Shown here: positions 12,345 to 23,411 of the stretch, piece by piece
How the letters are laid out: each line of letters opens with the position of its first letter
Numbering within the stretch: position 1 is the stretch's first letter
Source of the DNA: Eudromia elegans
Taxonomy: Eukaryota > Chordata > Aves > Tinamiformes > Tinamidae
Length of the DNA stretch: 64,000 nt
NCBI GenBank assembly: GCA_003342815.1
Contig: PTEX01000004.1
Coordinates: 1,240,001 to 1,304,000 of the forward strand
Direction: 5' to 3'
Notes under the pieces: generated by a model
Told to the model about the DNA's origin: nothing
The model's database searches: none
The model's input: the letters and a program-made list of their open reading frames with translations, nothing else
Made by a program: the position numbers and the translations under genes

Positions 12345-12374
12345 GTAAACCATTACTTTGTAAACAATTACTTT
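12345..12374 (+). repeat. 15-bp tandem duplication with two forkhead-type sites
   Basis: GTAAACCATTACTTT is followed directly by GTAAACAATTACTTT, differing at one position. Each unit opens with GTAAAC, the core of forkhead (FOX) sites; the second is the full GTAAACA. A recent small tandem duplication explains the structure, and it also doubles a plausible FOX site. Function is unproven. Confidence 0.6.
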
Positions 12375-12502
12375 GAGGCACCACTGAAAAGATCAAATCC
12401 TGAATGACCCATCACACTCCAAATCACTCTTTGCAAGTCCATACCACGAAAATTTTCTATAGACCAAATACGAACTTAGACTGTAGAGACAATTTGGAAT
12501 TG

Positions 12503-12585
12503 GAGATTGGACTACATGATCTCCAGTGGACCAGATAACCTCTCAAGGTTCCTTCCAACCTCCATCATTCTGTGATTTTGTGAAT
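12503..12585 (+). mobile_element. CR1 LINE 3' end fragment
   Basis: The segment reads GGAGATTGGACTACATGATC, then a decayed middle, then CCTTCCAACCTCCATCATTC and TGTGATTTTGTGA. This is the known layout of the CR1 non-LTR retrotransposon 3' end: a GGTTGGACTAGATGATCT-like box, CCTTCCAACC, and terminal repeats of the ATTCTGTGATTCT type. CR1 copies are usually 5'-truncated, and only about 80 bp remain here with several mismatches, so it is an old inactive copy. CR1 dominates bird genomes and supports a sauropsid source. Confidence 0.85.
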
Positions 12586-13661
12586 GCCACAGCTCCTATT
12601 GTCAGTGTCACACCAAATTTAGAAGACTTGGGGTATAGCTGAGGCATATCTTAAATAATTTCAACCTAAACCAAACGACTCTGGGCTAAGCAAAGCCCAT
12701 GGACCCCATATGGGCAAGAGGATGCATGATAGCTCCTTAGGCAAGGGGCAAAAGTAACTCCACATGGGAAGCTTAGACAGATTTTTTTGAGAGACAGAAA
12801 GATCAGATAAAAGTCCAATAGAGCAGATGCTGTAAGAGGATTAGAACAAGCGGATTAGAAGCCTCGAGAATGCAAAGATCATCAGACTCGGTTCCTCTTT
12901 AAAAATAATCAGGAACAAGTATCCCAGCTCACCCTCCCCACCACCAATACCCAACGTCCTTATTTCCTCTCTCCTCTTTCTCACTATTTTGTTCTCCACC
13001 ATTTTATGTTCTCCAGAGGTCATTAACGGTGTCATATGATGAACCTACATGAAGCTAAGACAGGAAGCTTGCATAAACATGGTGGGATCCCAGACTTGAA
13101 GAGACAGAGAAAAGCTCCAAAGAAGAGTTGGCAAGAACATACCAGAAACTCTGGAGAAGGGGCAGTCACATAGGTAACAAGCAGGAATGCCAGATGCTGG
13201 GGACAATGCAGGTCCCAGACAGATCAGACTACTGCCAACAATAGAAATGTAACAGTTTTCCTAAACATATATTATTGTAAAAAATCCTGCTGTTCCCAAA
13301 TCAGCTTCTCCTCTTTGTTACATTCCCTGCACCTCCTTGAGTCTTAGAGGAGGCTCAGAGGCCCCAGGCACCCAAAGAACTCTTGTTAAATTACACAATA
13401 CACTTGTTTTTCACTCCCCAGCCTTCAATCTGAGTAGTTCAGTATATGGCCTAAGTTTTCCTTATACACCTAAAGCATTCACTCACAGAATATTTCCAAA
13501 GGTCTTTTAAGTGGGTTCATGGCTCTATGTAGTGACTTGTCCCAAAACTTACATGCTAACACCAACATTCATAAATTATCAGATGCATCTACATATTTAC
13601 CATTTGCTCGGCATATCAGTTGAAATGCACAGGAGGCTCATGCAAAAATCATTATAGGACC

Positions 13662-13703
13662 ATCCACACTGTGGATAGGATAGAGTAAGTGAAAAACTTA
13701 CTC
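13662..13703. repeat. Two adjacent inverted repeats
   Basis: ATCCACA-c-TGTGGAT (13662-13676) is followed six bases later by GAGTAAGT-gaaaa-ACTTACTC (13683-13703); both are perfect. TGTGGAT is close to the RUNX core TGTGGT. Each is unremarkable alone, but two perfect dyads within 42 bases of AT-rich sequence may mark a regulatory element or a double stem-loop. The surrounding 13540-13850 has the AT-rich look of conserved non-coding DNA, which I cannot test. Confidence 0.45.
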
Positions 13704-14597
13704 ATAGGCTGGTTTTAACTTAGACATCATATTTTCTAAACAATTATGAATAAAATCATAACAGTCATAAAGCATATCATTCATGTGCTATAGAAATTGC
13801 TGAATTCATTAAATGATTTGCTACATGATACAACAATCTACCCAACTCTACCAAAGAACAAATCAATCCAACAGGGCCCACAGGAAAACAATCCAGAAGT
13901 GCTGGCAGATTAAATGAGCCATAAAGTCAACCTACATTGACTCCAAAACTGTAAATATGAACACATACATGAACGGCAAATAATACCAAGACAATTCGAT
14001 AGGTGGTGAAACTGCCATATACTAAGCTATAAACCATGGAATGGGATGATTCCATCATCTGGAGAGCCCTTGGGTTCAGACACACCACACTTAGCTCTGA
14101 GTACTGCCTCTGAACTTCTCCCTGCCCATCCTTATCTTTTACAAATGGATCTAGGCCCTGCAGGTCAGGTCACATTCAGTCATCCTCACAGTGTACCTTT
14201 GAGACCCTTGACTCTTTGTCACCTATCTTAAAACCTGCCTTGGGGTCATTATAGCTAAGGCCACAAACACAGGCAGATCCTTCCGTGCTTGTTCAGTAGA
14301 GGCTACAGGTTAGCTCAAGTTGTAAATCATCACTAAAGCTTTCCTACGTGTGATACAGCACTTGAGTGCCAAATGCAGAAAGCAGCTTTGCCCAGGATGA
14401 GCAGCCACGATCACCTAGCCCCAGGACTGCCTGAAGGATCATCTCCACAGTTTAGCCTCCCCAAATTGACAGTGAGAAGCATAATGATTAGTCCCAGTAA
14501 ATGAAATCCAACTATTGGGTTGTTAGGGGAAGGAACTAAGGAAAAAAAGGGAAACTCTGGCTGACATAAATGATTCTATCAAGAACTTCAATTAAAT

Positions 14598-14605
14598 TGA
14601 TTGAT
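14598..14605 (+). promoter_or_regulatory. PBX/HOX-type site TGATTGAT
   Basis: TGATTGAT is the classic PBX-HOX heterodimer motif. It overlaps the near-palindrome TCAATT-a-AATTGA just upstream. An 8-mer occurs a couple of times per window by chance, so support is weak. Confidence 0.25.
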
Positions 14606-16780
14606 ATAAGTTTCCCAGCAATAGGGAAAAGTGCCATGTACCTTCCTCAGTCTTGTTTAGATTCTAAATAGCAAAGTAAACCAATAATGCCGGGGAAGCT
14701 ATAAATCTCACTAGGGCCTGGTGACAGACACTGTGCAAAGCTATTAGAAAAGAGAGAGATTAACTGTGGTATTCAATCCCTTAGTTGCTGACTTACTCCT
14801 CTTCTCTTTCTTATCCAAGGTCAGAACCTTGGTTATTTCTCCACAGGCATATACTCCTTTCATCCTTTCTCAGCAAGAGCAACACTTGTGGTAGAGACCA
14901 CGGGCTGCAACTTCCAGGGACCCTAAAGCAGCTCATGCAGGAAGAATCATCCACCAGCCACTGTCACCGCCCAGAGAAGCCTCTGCCCTAGGGACCCTGG
15001 GAAGTCTCGTCTGCCTGCCCATTCCCAGGTCTTCTCATAGAGCTTATCTGCTAACTTTCATCTTAGGAAACAAGCTTCATTTTAGAGAAATTGCTTGACT
15101 CTGGAGTTAAAACTCACATTAGATCTCTAAGCTCTCTAGCAGGCTTGATCCAGGTCCTTCCATCCTCCCATTTACCACCACGCTCCAAAACACATCACCC
15201 ACCTCAGCCATACACATAACCGCTGCTTACTCACCTCTTCACTGCAACTGCTGCTCTTCGCCTTTGCCCAGAGGATGAAGAACAACGCAGCGCCAGGCTC
15301 TTCCTCCATGGATCCCAGCAGCCCGCTGGGATTTATTTCCAGTCCCAGTGCTGCGTGCCTGTGACCGCTGGCTGGCTTTCCCCTCCGATCCTTCACACCA
15401 GCCTGCAGTGAATTTGCTGTGACAGGCTGGACACCAGGCCAGGGGCAGGAGAAGTCCTGCCCGTTATAATTACGGCTCTCAACCAGACACCCGTCTCTTC
15501 CAACATCCTGAGAGAGGAGGGAAGACCCGGCCACTGCCACTGAGGTGCGTACTCCTCTTCCTCAACATGGTCTAGGTGTCCTGGCTGCCCATCTCTGCCA
15601 TGCAGACCAATCCAGAACAGCCTTCCCAATACTCCGGGGGCTGGACACAACATTACCCATGCAAATCAGATGGAAAAAGGGGAAGATTCTTCTATTTAAC
15701 TCCTACAGCAACTACATTTAATACAAGTACCCACTACAGCCTTAACCCAGTCTCTTATTCCGATGGAAGACAGTATAAAGTAGAAAACCAGGGTGAAACA
15801 AAGATAGCAGAATATAAGCTAGAAGCACACAAAATAACATAAACAGCTGGATGCAATGAAAGTGAATTCGGTGCTCTCATGAAGAGATACAATAGCTTAC
15901 ACCAACTACCCAGGAAGTTATTCCTTCTGATGGGAAAATGCATCTTTCCTATAAAAATGAAAACTATACTAAAAGCAGCAATATTTTACATAGTACAGAT
16001 GCTCTCAATATAAAATTAAAATAGTCAAAGCAAGCAGAATTTGGGAGGCTATGTCTTGGCAGGACAGTCGATGGGAGGCCAATTACGTAAAGGTGACAGA
16101 TCTGTGCAGTAAAAAAAACACATTTAAAGCTCTGGAAACTGCTTTGCCAGCGCACCCAAATCCAAACAACTCTTTAAGCCTGTGGTAACTGAGTCCCTCT
16201 AAGTCTCCTAAATCCCTATGTTCTGAACTTAGCTATCCCTGCTATTAGTGGAGTTCATGCATCTCAAACCTGGGGATCCTCTGATATTTAGCTATATAGC
16301 AGTGTTCAAAACAACAGAAGTGCCAACTTCTGAACCTGATGGACTCACCTCTCTATTGAGAAGTTGTTTCATATTTTCCATGGAGCTTTTCTCTGTTTGA
16401 ATACAGTCAGGAGTAATAAAATCCCCATCTAGTTATTAATGAGTTAAAGAAAATACTGACTGTGCATGCTCTGGTCATGAGAGCCTACATGGTTCTTAGT
16501 TACCCTGCTCTAAGAAATAGTGTGTGACAGAGAAGTCTGGTTCCTGAACTCCACTAGTGGGGAAGACAGAGAAAGACAATTGGTAAACACAGGAAAACAG
16601 ACAGTCACTTTGATAAGGAGAATGTTGTCTCTTCCTTTGACCTGCTACGATGATGGGGCAATAAGCACCCCGAGCCCCAGCGGTGTTTTTAACCACTGTG
16701 GCAGGGGCTGTACTGACAGCCTCCCCTCTGCTGGCAGATCAGATACCACAGAGGACAAAGGTGCCACTATTAGGAGAAAG
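14606..16780. other. Non-coding stretch
   Basis: No gene, RNA or repeat family is recognisable. The 15170-15660 part is less AT-rich and carries overlapping open frames up to 122 codons on the minus strand, none with a motif I know. Confidence 0.5.
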
Positions 16781-16904
16781 TTTATATAAATATATATACA
16801 CACGTGTGTACATGTGAATATGTACGTATATAGGTATATGTCTGTATGCTTGCACATATATCCCTACATATATATAGCTACATACATAGATATTTGGATA
16901 TCCA
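16781..16904. repeat. AT/ACATAT-rich microsatellite region
   Basis: About 120 bases of degenerate TA, TATG and TACA repeats with the small palindrome ACACACGTGTGT near its start. Open frames here translate to tyrosine/isoleucine repeats and are artefacts. It is probably polymorphic in length. Confidence 0.85.
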
Positions 16905-19865
16905 AATTTCTCGCCTCCAAGGCGCTAGCCTGGCCCGCGCACTACTGTTTTCCAGGAAATTCTGATCTGCCCCTACCACGTTACTTTACAGTTTCTTTAT
17001 AGAGTTTATTTGCAGTTCAAGAGGAGATCTTCAAACAACAGCTCAAAATAACCTAGTGAATGATAAAATGGCCCTCCCAAAGCTGGACCCCCAGAATCTA
17101 CTCCCGAGACCTTGGTCATGATAGCTGCGCATTCCTAGCGGGAACCTTTCATTGTTCAGTTCCTCACAGGGCAGTGAAACGGTTGCAACATTATCAGCAT
17201 GTTACTGAACTGGCCTTCCACAAGCAGCTCTTATCTACAGAGCCTCTCCACCATCAATAAAACCCCTTCATACGCTGCTGCATTCATTCACATCAGTCAG
17301 GTTAATAAACCCCCTCAGAGCACAGCCCCAAGTCTTGTTTGATAGCTCCCTCTGAGGCATGAGGCACATATAAACTCTAAAGATTTTCCACAGGAGACCG
17401 TGGTGGGAGATAGGCTTGCACAAAGTGAAGAATTCTTTATTGCCCTGCTCAAGACAGAAATCTGTGGTTGTAATTTATTGAACCGTTAGGCATGCAAGAA
17501 ATAAAACATTTCCAAACACAACAGACAGCAAATGACCCGATCTGGGTACCCATCAAGGCAAACAAAGACTTCAGCTCAACAGCTGTCACGCCACGATGGG
17601 AGTTATTACTGCCTATCAAATGCAACCAAATCTTAATAAAAAATACATCTTACACATAGGGAACAGAGAAGAGAGGAAAAAGACAGGAGAAGAGGATAGT
17701 ATAAACACCCATCTTGCATGGACAAAGACCTTTGTCCATACTCGGTCCAGACTCTGTAACATATCAGAAATTATAATTTCTGAAAACAGGATCTGACAAA
17801 CCCAAACTACTGACAAAACCCCAACTAATGCCCACCATCTATTTTTAGTAGCTATCATTCTCCTGGGTAGCATTCCCAAATTTGGAGCAGCAGGGTCTGG
17901 AACAGACAGAGGACGAGCAACCCGCACCTCTTCTGCAGACGTGCCAAGATGCTCGCTAAGCCATTCTCCTCTCTGTCCCTCAGTACCACTGATATAAAAG
18001 CTGGCATAAGCACATTTTATGAAGCGTTTTCTACCATAGCGCAGTAGCTCTTTCTCCTTAGAGAGCTAAGAATTATTGCACTGCCAGGTTTTCATATCAC
18101 ACAAAACACTGTTAGGGGCCCTTCACTACCTAGTTTCCGAGCAGGAGAACGCAGCAATGCCCAGCATAGCCTCCCCTGCACAGGGCAGATAAAGAACTAC
18201 CGTCGCCTACAACGCCTTCTTGACCAAAAGGGATGCGAGCACCATCCCTGGGATCTTGTCCCTGCGTGGTCTGAGACACCAGGAGTGGAGCTTTTCCCAA
18301 GGGAAGCCAAAGCTGGGAGCAAGGCTGGGTGTATCCGAGAGGTGGCAGCGGGCACACGCACTAGCCAGACCGCACACGAGCGAGCGACCGAAGCGACCCA
18401 AGATCACAACCCCACAGGAGCACGGACCTAGGTTGTCTTGATGCTATAATGACGTGGTGACTCGTAAAATTAAACACTGCACTCTGCTAAGCTGATAAAG
18501 AGATACCCTGGGTTTTACAAGGGTGCAGAGGGAATTACCTTACCGAGGGATCTGTAACAGCACATCATCTGCTACTGGGTATTGGTAACGCGCTTGGCCA
18601 GCAGGGACAGAGTGAGTGATAAGGTAAATACATATTGCACCTGCCGCCCACAGAGGTGGAAATTCTCTATGGGTTCCCTGAACAACCCTCATCCCAAGCC
18701 AAACTGCTCTGAACACCACAGTTCCTATAGCTCCTATAGGTTCCTAAAGCAGCCCCAGGAGAGGAGGGTAGAGAAAACAAACTCAAACAAATAACCCACC
18801 CACCCTTGGTGACAGCAAGTGCAGTCACTGCAGGAACATGAGGAGCTTTCACCATTTACAGAGACCTGTCTTGATGTGGTTCCACCCAATACATCCTGCC
18901 CCTGGCTCTTTGTCTGGGCTCCTCCTGCACTCCTGTTTTCCCCTTACAGCTACTCTGCCTGGGCTGTAGCAGTTTATAAAGCGAGGCATCGGGCTCCACT
19001 AGTGCCTAAAAAGGAGATTTCCCAGAGAAAAAAACAAATATGTGCATTGGCAAAACTGTATGTCCTAGAGCTGGGGAATACAGACTCCTACATGCTAGTT
19101 GTGGTTAATCTTAGAAATCTTTTTATGTAGGACTTTCTGTGGAGTTGTTACTGCTTCTCTGTGTGTCCCTTCTTCCAGGGGAGCTCCAAGTTCATCAGGC
19201 CAGAACCAGCCTGCAGTCTGCACACTGCACACAGCAATCTTTGGTTTTGGCAGGCCTGCAGAGCTGACACAAAAGAGGGCCAACACCCTCAGCATCCCAT
19301 GGCAGCCCTGGAGAATCATTTTTTACATCTTGCATCAGGCTAGTGATGAGTTAGGAGCGATCATCCATACAGCAGCTCACATTTACACTACGTAAGTTGA
19401 GTGTTAAGTCTTACAATATAGATTGAGACATCTGATGCTGAAGTCTCCTATGAGATCCCCAAAGAAAGGCTGCTGTAGAAGATAACATTTAGGAGCTCCA
19501 TCAGTTTGCACTGCTCTCGGCAGCTCCCATTTCTCAGTCCTGGCCACTGAGGAGCTACTTCCTTCAGCGCATCTCTCTCAGGCAAAGCAGCTCCACTTGC
19601 CAAACTTTGTTCTATGGAACTGCCATTTGCTGCCCTTGCTGCACAAGGGCAAGGCTACCTTGAGATACACGTACGGCTCCCTGTGCCGCTCGAGCAGCGG
19701 CTCGCAGCCGTTCAGGAGCCCCCAGCTCCTCAGCACTTGGGTCAGTGGGCCTGGGCTTCTCATCTCCCTGCTCCATCAGCCCAAGGCCTGGAGCAGCGGC
19801 TGGAGAACAGCCATTCCCTGCAGGAAAATCCAATTCGATACACAGGTGGGCAGTCTGGATTTCCT
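16905..19865. other. Non-coding stretch
   Basis: I see no supported gene. The 18130-18430 part is mildly GC-rich with open frames on both strands that match nothing I know. Near 18720-18750 a short repetition of CCTATAG includes the palindrome CCTATAGG. The last 300 bases before the CTCF core are GC-richer than their surroundings and open in several frames, as expected from composition. Confidence 0.5.
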
Positions 19866-19879
19866 CCAGTAGAGGGCAA
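19866..19879 (+). promoter_or_regulatory. CTCF core motif, plus strand
   Basis: CCAGTAGAGGGCAA matches 13 of 14 positions of CCASYAGRKGGCRS; only the weakly constrained last base differs. It lies about 10.5 kb from the minus-strand core at 9338, and the two point away from each other. Divergent CTCF pairs are typical of domain boundaries in vertebrates, whereas convergent pairs anchor loops. The boundary reading is inference. Confidence 0.5.
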
Positions 19880-22800
19880 TGCTAATACAGGAAAGAGATG
19901 CTAAACTACAGTATTTCATACACTAAAATAAATAGCCAAGGAATTAAAGACCCCGAACTAGCAGCACTGAGCACAGAACAAAGCATTTTGCTTGTTCACG
20001 TTCTCATTCCATCAAAAATGATCCCTAGCCCAATGCTATTTAGTTGCAAGAGGCCTCACACTAAATTTTCGGATGCTTGTTTCAAGTCAGCTTTTTCACT
20101 GTTCCCATTAAAATAGAAAAAAATGCTCCATATTGGATCACGGCAGAAACACAAAACTTTCTATTACTGTTCATTAAAATAAACCAAACAGTCAACCTTT
20201 CTATCTGACCAACTTTAGCCTGCACATTTGATAAGACCCAAAACATCAATGTTTTATCATTCTCTGCAGATTACCTTGCTTGATCTTGAGCATTGCTAGC
20301 AGACCAAGAAATAAAACACGTCAGCATTTAATCCTATCTGTAATGGCACAGTCTTATTCTTGTTAAAGGAACTTCCTGTGACAAAAGTGCACGGGGGTGT
20401 GGAGTATGAAGGGGATGCACCAGTTCTGCAGCCGTTCCTGGGGTATCCTGCTTCATTTTGCATTGGAGGAAAAGGACCAAGAAAAGCAGGGGAAATGAGA
20501 CTTGGAAATGTGGATTATTTAACTGCAGCACGACCCTGATTTCCAAGGGCTCATTGGCAGGTAGGTTAGTGGGATCTTCACTCACTTGAGGGACTGTCAC
20601 ACAGGCAGTCGTGCAGCGACCCTTCCGCTCCAACATCTCACCCCATATGGACCCAACAGAGGTTTTATACAAGGGTTCAAAACAACCACCCTCAGCCTAT
20701 AGCCTGGGCAAAACTATCCTGCGACTGGGGAGATTTTTTTTGCTGACCTTATCTAGTGATCAGTTAATGCTTGGAGGCATAAAATAGTAGAGAGCACTTA
20801 ATCATCACAGTAGCAAGAATATACACATAGGCAAAGCACATTTTAAAAATTTGTGACAATACCATTTTGTGCTGTAATTGCGTGCTCCGGCAATGAGTTT
20901 CAGAACATGCAAGGAGTATTTTTCTCCTATTTTTATAAATAAAACCCTGCTTCTATAACTCTTCCACAAAAGATTAAAGTCTTATTGAATAAAGCTTTGC
21001 TCGAGGTTTCACTTGTGCCAACATCCTGCTTTACAGATTGGGAAACAGAAGCAAACGGTGGTCAGAGGGTTTCTTCAACACCAGCCCATATATCTGCATC
21101 TGACGAATATCTCAGATTCTCTAGCCTCCCGCCTTGCGTTCGGCCATTTACTTATAGCCCTAGCCACGTTTACTTCCACAAGATCCTTGTGTTGCACCTG
21201 TGAAGTATTCCCTTGTCCTCAGATTATAGAGCAGAGAGATGGACTGAAATTACTTTCCTTTCACTATGTTTTGCTATTATGATTATTATAAGAAGCTTAT
21301 AAACAAGATATTTTCCGATTTTGTGTTCATTCTATTTATTTTTCCTTTCTCCCCAACAAAAACCAAGGACTATCTTTCCAGTCTTCTATTTTCTTAATCA
21401 GATAATCTTCTCCATAACTATTGGGCAAGTCCTGTCTCTCCCCCATGACTATCTCATATTAAAAATATATATATATACATATACACACACACTGTATTGC
21501 ACACAGTTCAGGGTGAACAGTGAGTAATCTACTGAAATCAGTGTAGAAACAGATGTTAAAAACAGAAGAGAAAGCAATTTTTCTACCTAGGGAAATGTAC
21601 TTATGAATTTGCAGATCTGGCCCCACATTTCCACATAGATGCTCAGGCATCTAGCTTTCAGCAACCTTTCCAAGACTTTCAGTGCTTGAGGAGTAAAATG
21701 CCAACATTTTTTCATGGATATGGGCCTCAGTGCTTCCTTCATTGCTCTTCTTTCTTGCAGCCAGAGGGAATCGAATCTTTATAGCACCATTAGAGGTGTG
21801 AATTCTTTCAGCATATTATAACAAATACTAATTTTCTGAAGTTGCTATGATCATGTTTATGGTAACAGTTTCCTGGCAAAGCAGAAAATAAAGCCAGTAA
21901 TTCAGACAAGGGGTTAGGCATAGTCATGCACCCGATGCAACACTGAGTCAAGACTTAAGGCCAGGCACGCATGGACACAGAATTACTGCATCTCCCAGTG
22001 ATACAGCAGCAGAGGCAGCCTGTCCATCCTGGGCTCTAGGTTCAAGGAGCACACTTTCACTGCCTCTTATCATGGATGCTTTTTAAGTTATCATAGCAAG
22101 AGCACAAAACCACAATCCCCTGACGGCCCGAAATCAAGGCGATCTGGATTCTGTCCCATCCCTCACGGTGTGCCTGAAAGCCCTGCCACACCAGCTTGGC
22201 TCCCATCTTCCACGCAGCAAACAGGGATAATGACACAACCGCCTTCCCTAGCAATGACACTCGGAGTTTGAACTCTCCCAGGCTGTTACTGGCAGCACAA
22301 CGCATCGTGCTGTCGGAGCACAGCAAACACGGCGTTTGTCAGGGTCAGGGTCAGAAGAGGCCACCAGGCAAAGGCGCCCGGATTCAGACACGCAGCCATG
22401 GGCAGGGCCACGGAGCTGCAGGGCTGCTGGCATGCGCAGACCCAAGGTGCAGAACCCCGGGGTCGTGCAGCAGGCTGCCGGCTAGCAGGGGCTTACCAGG
22501 GTTACCTAATGCTAGCTACAAACACTAGCTACAAAGCCGAGTCCGAAATGTAGAATGCATCCGAACTGCGGAGGAATATCGCTGCCCGCCCGTCCCAGCT
22601 CTCCGCAGTGAGAAACGACACCGGGTTTGTACTCAAGAAACCAACACGTTTACACACACGCGGGCACACACAGCAGCATAAACAATACCAGTGCAGGAAG
22701 TATGGCCTCATCCTGTGGTGCAAAGACCAACCAGCGTCTGGAACTACGACAGAAAATATATCGAAAACCGAATGAACAAGGAACAAAGAATGGCTGTCAC

Positions 22801-23228
22801 CGGATAATGAAATACAGGCCCTAAACAAACACTGTGAAAGGCTCTTGGAGAAGCTCCTGTATTTATAGTATTTCCTCTTTAAATTATCTAGACGGCCAAA
22901 AGGAACAAATGGCAGGGTATATTTGCGAAACATGATACATCTCTGCTTTAATTTTTAATTTCCCAGTAAAAGTGACAGTGTTATCTCTAGAAACTTACTT
23001 GCTCAGGGGCATTTTTATAGTCTCCAGCTTTGCAAAAACTCTCCCCAGAGATCACAAGGTCCCCTGACTCTCATCTAGCAAACATCTTACTAAACTGCCT
23101 ATTAGAGAATAATGCCCTCCAGCAAGCGGGGAAAGCAGGGCTCTGCTCCTGCGCCTTCCCCCTCCACCCTCCCCAATCCCTAACACCATACAGACCAGAA
23201 CACACCAACAGCCTACTTTTGCCAGGGG
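19880..23228. other. Non-coding stretch with minor repeats
   Basis: It contains a short TA/CA microsatellite at 21465-21492. Near 21030-21060 there is a weak match to the gggaaac tail of ancient MIR/L2 repeats. TCAGGG is repeated almost three times near 22339-22356, giving back-to-back GGGTCA half-sites. The 22130-22500 part is moderately GC-rich. I see no gene. Confidence 0.5.
21465..21492 (+). repeat. TA/CA microsatellite
   Basis: A compound (TA)n-(CA)n run of about 28 bases. It is a simple repeat and has no gene context. Confidence 0.85.
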
Positions 23229-23411
23229 AAAAATGAAATTTAAAAAATAAAACATATAAAATAAAAAATAAAAATAAAATAAATAAATATATATATATAA
23301 AGAAAATAAAATATAATATATATAAAAATATAAAATATATAAAATATATAAAAATTAAAATATATATTAAAATAAAATAAAATATATATAAAAAATAAAA
23401 TAAATAAAATA
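23229..23411. repeat. AT-only low-complexity tract
   Basis: About 180 bases made almost entirely of A and T in TAAAA, TATATA and AAATA units. The minus-strand frame across it translates to phenylalanine/tyrosine/isoleucine repeats and is an artefact. The tract melts easily and is prone to slippage and assembly error. Confidence 0.9.

Noticed and set aside
16553-16565. Possible CTCF core CCACTAGTGGGG
   Set aside because: Two mismatches at constrained positions; better explained as the short palindrome CCACTAGTGG.
22339-22356. Telomere-like repeat
   Set aside because: The unit is TCAGGG, not TTAGGG, with under three copies.
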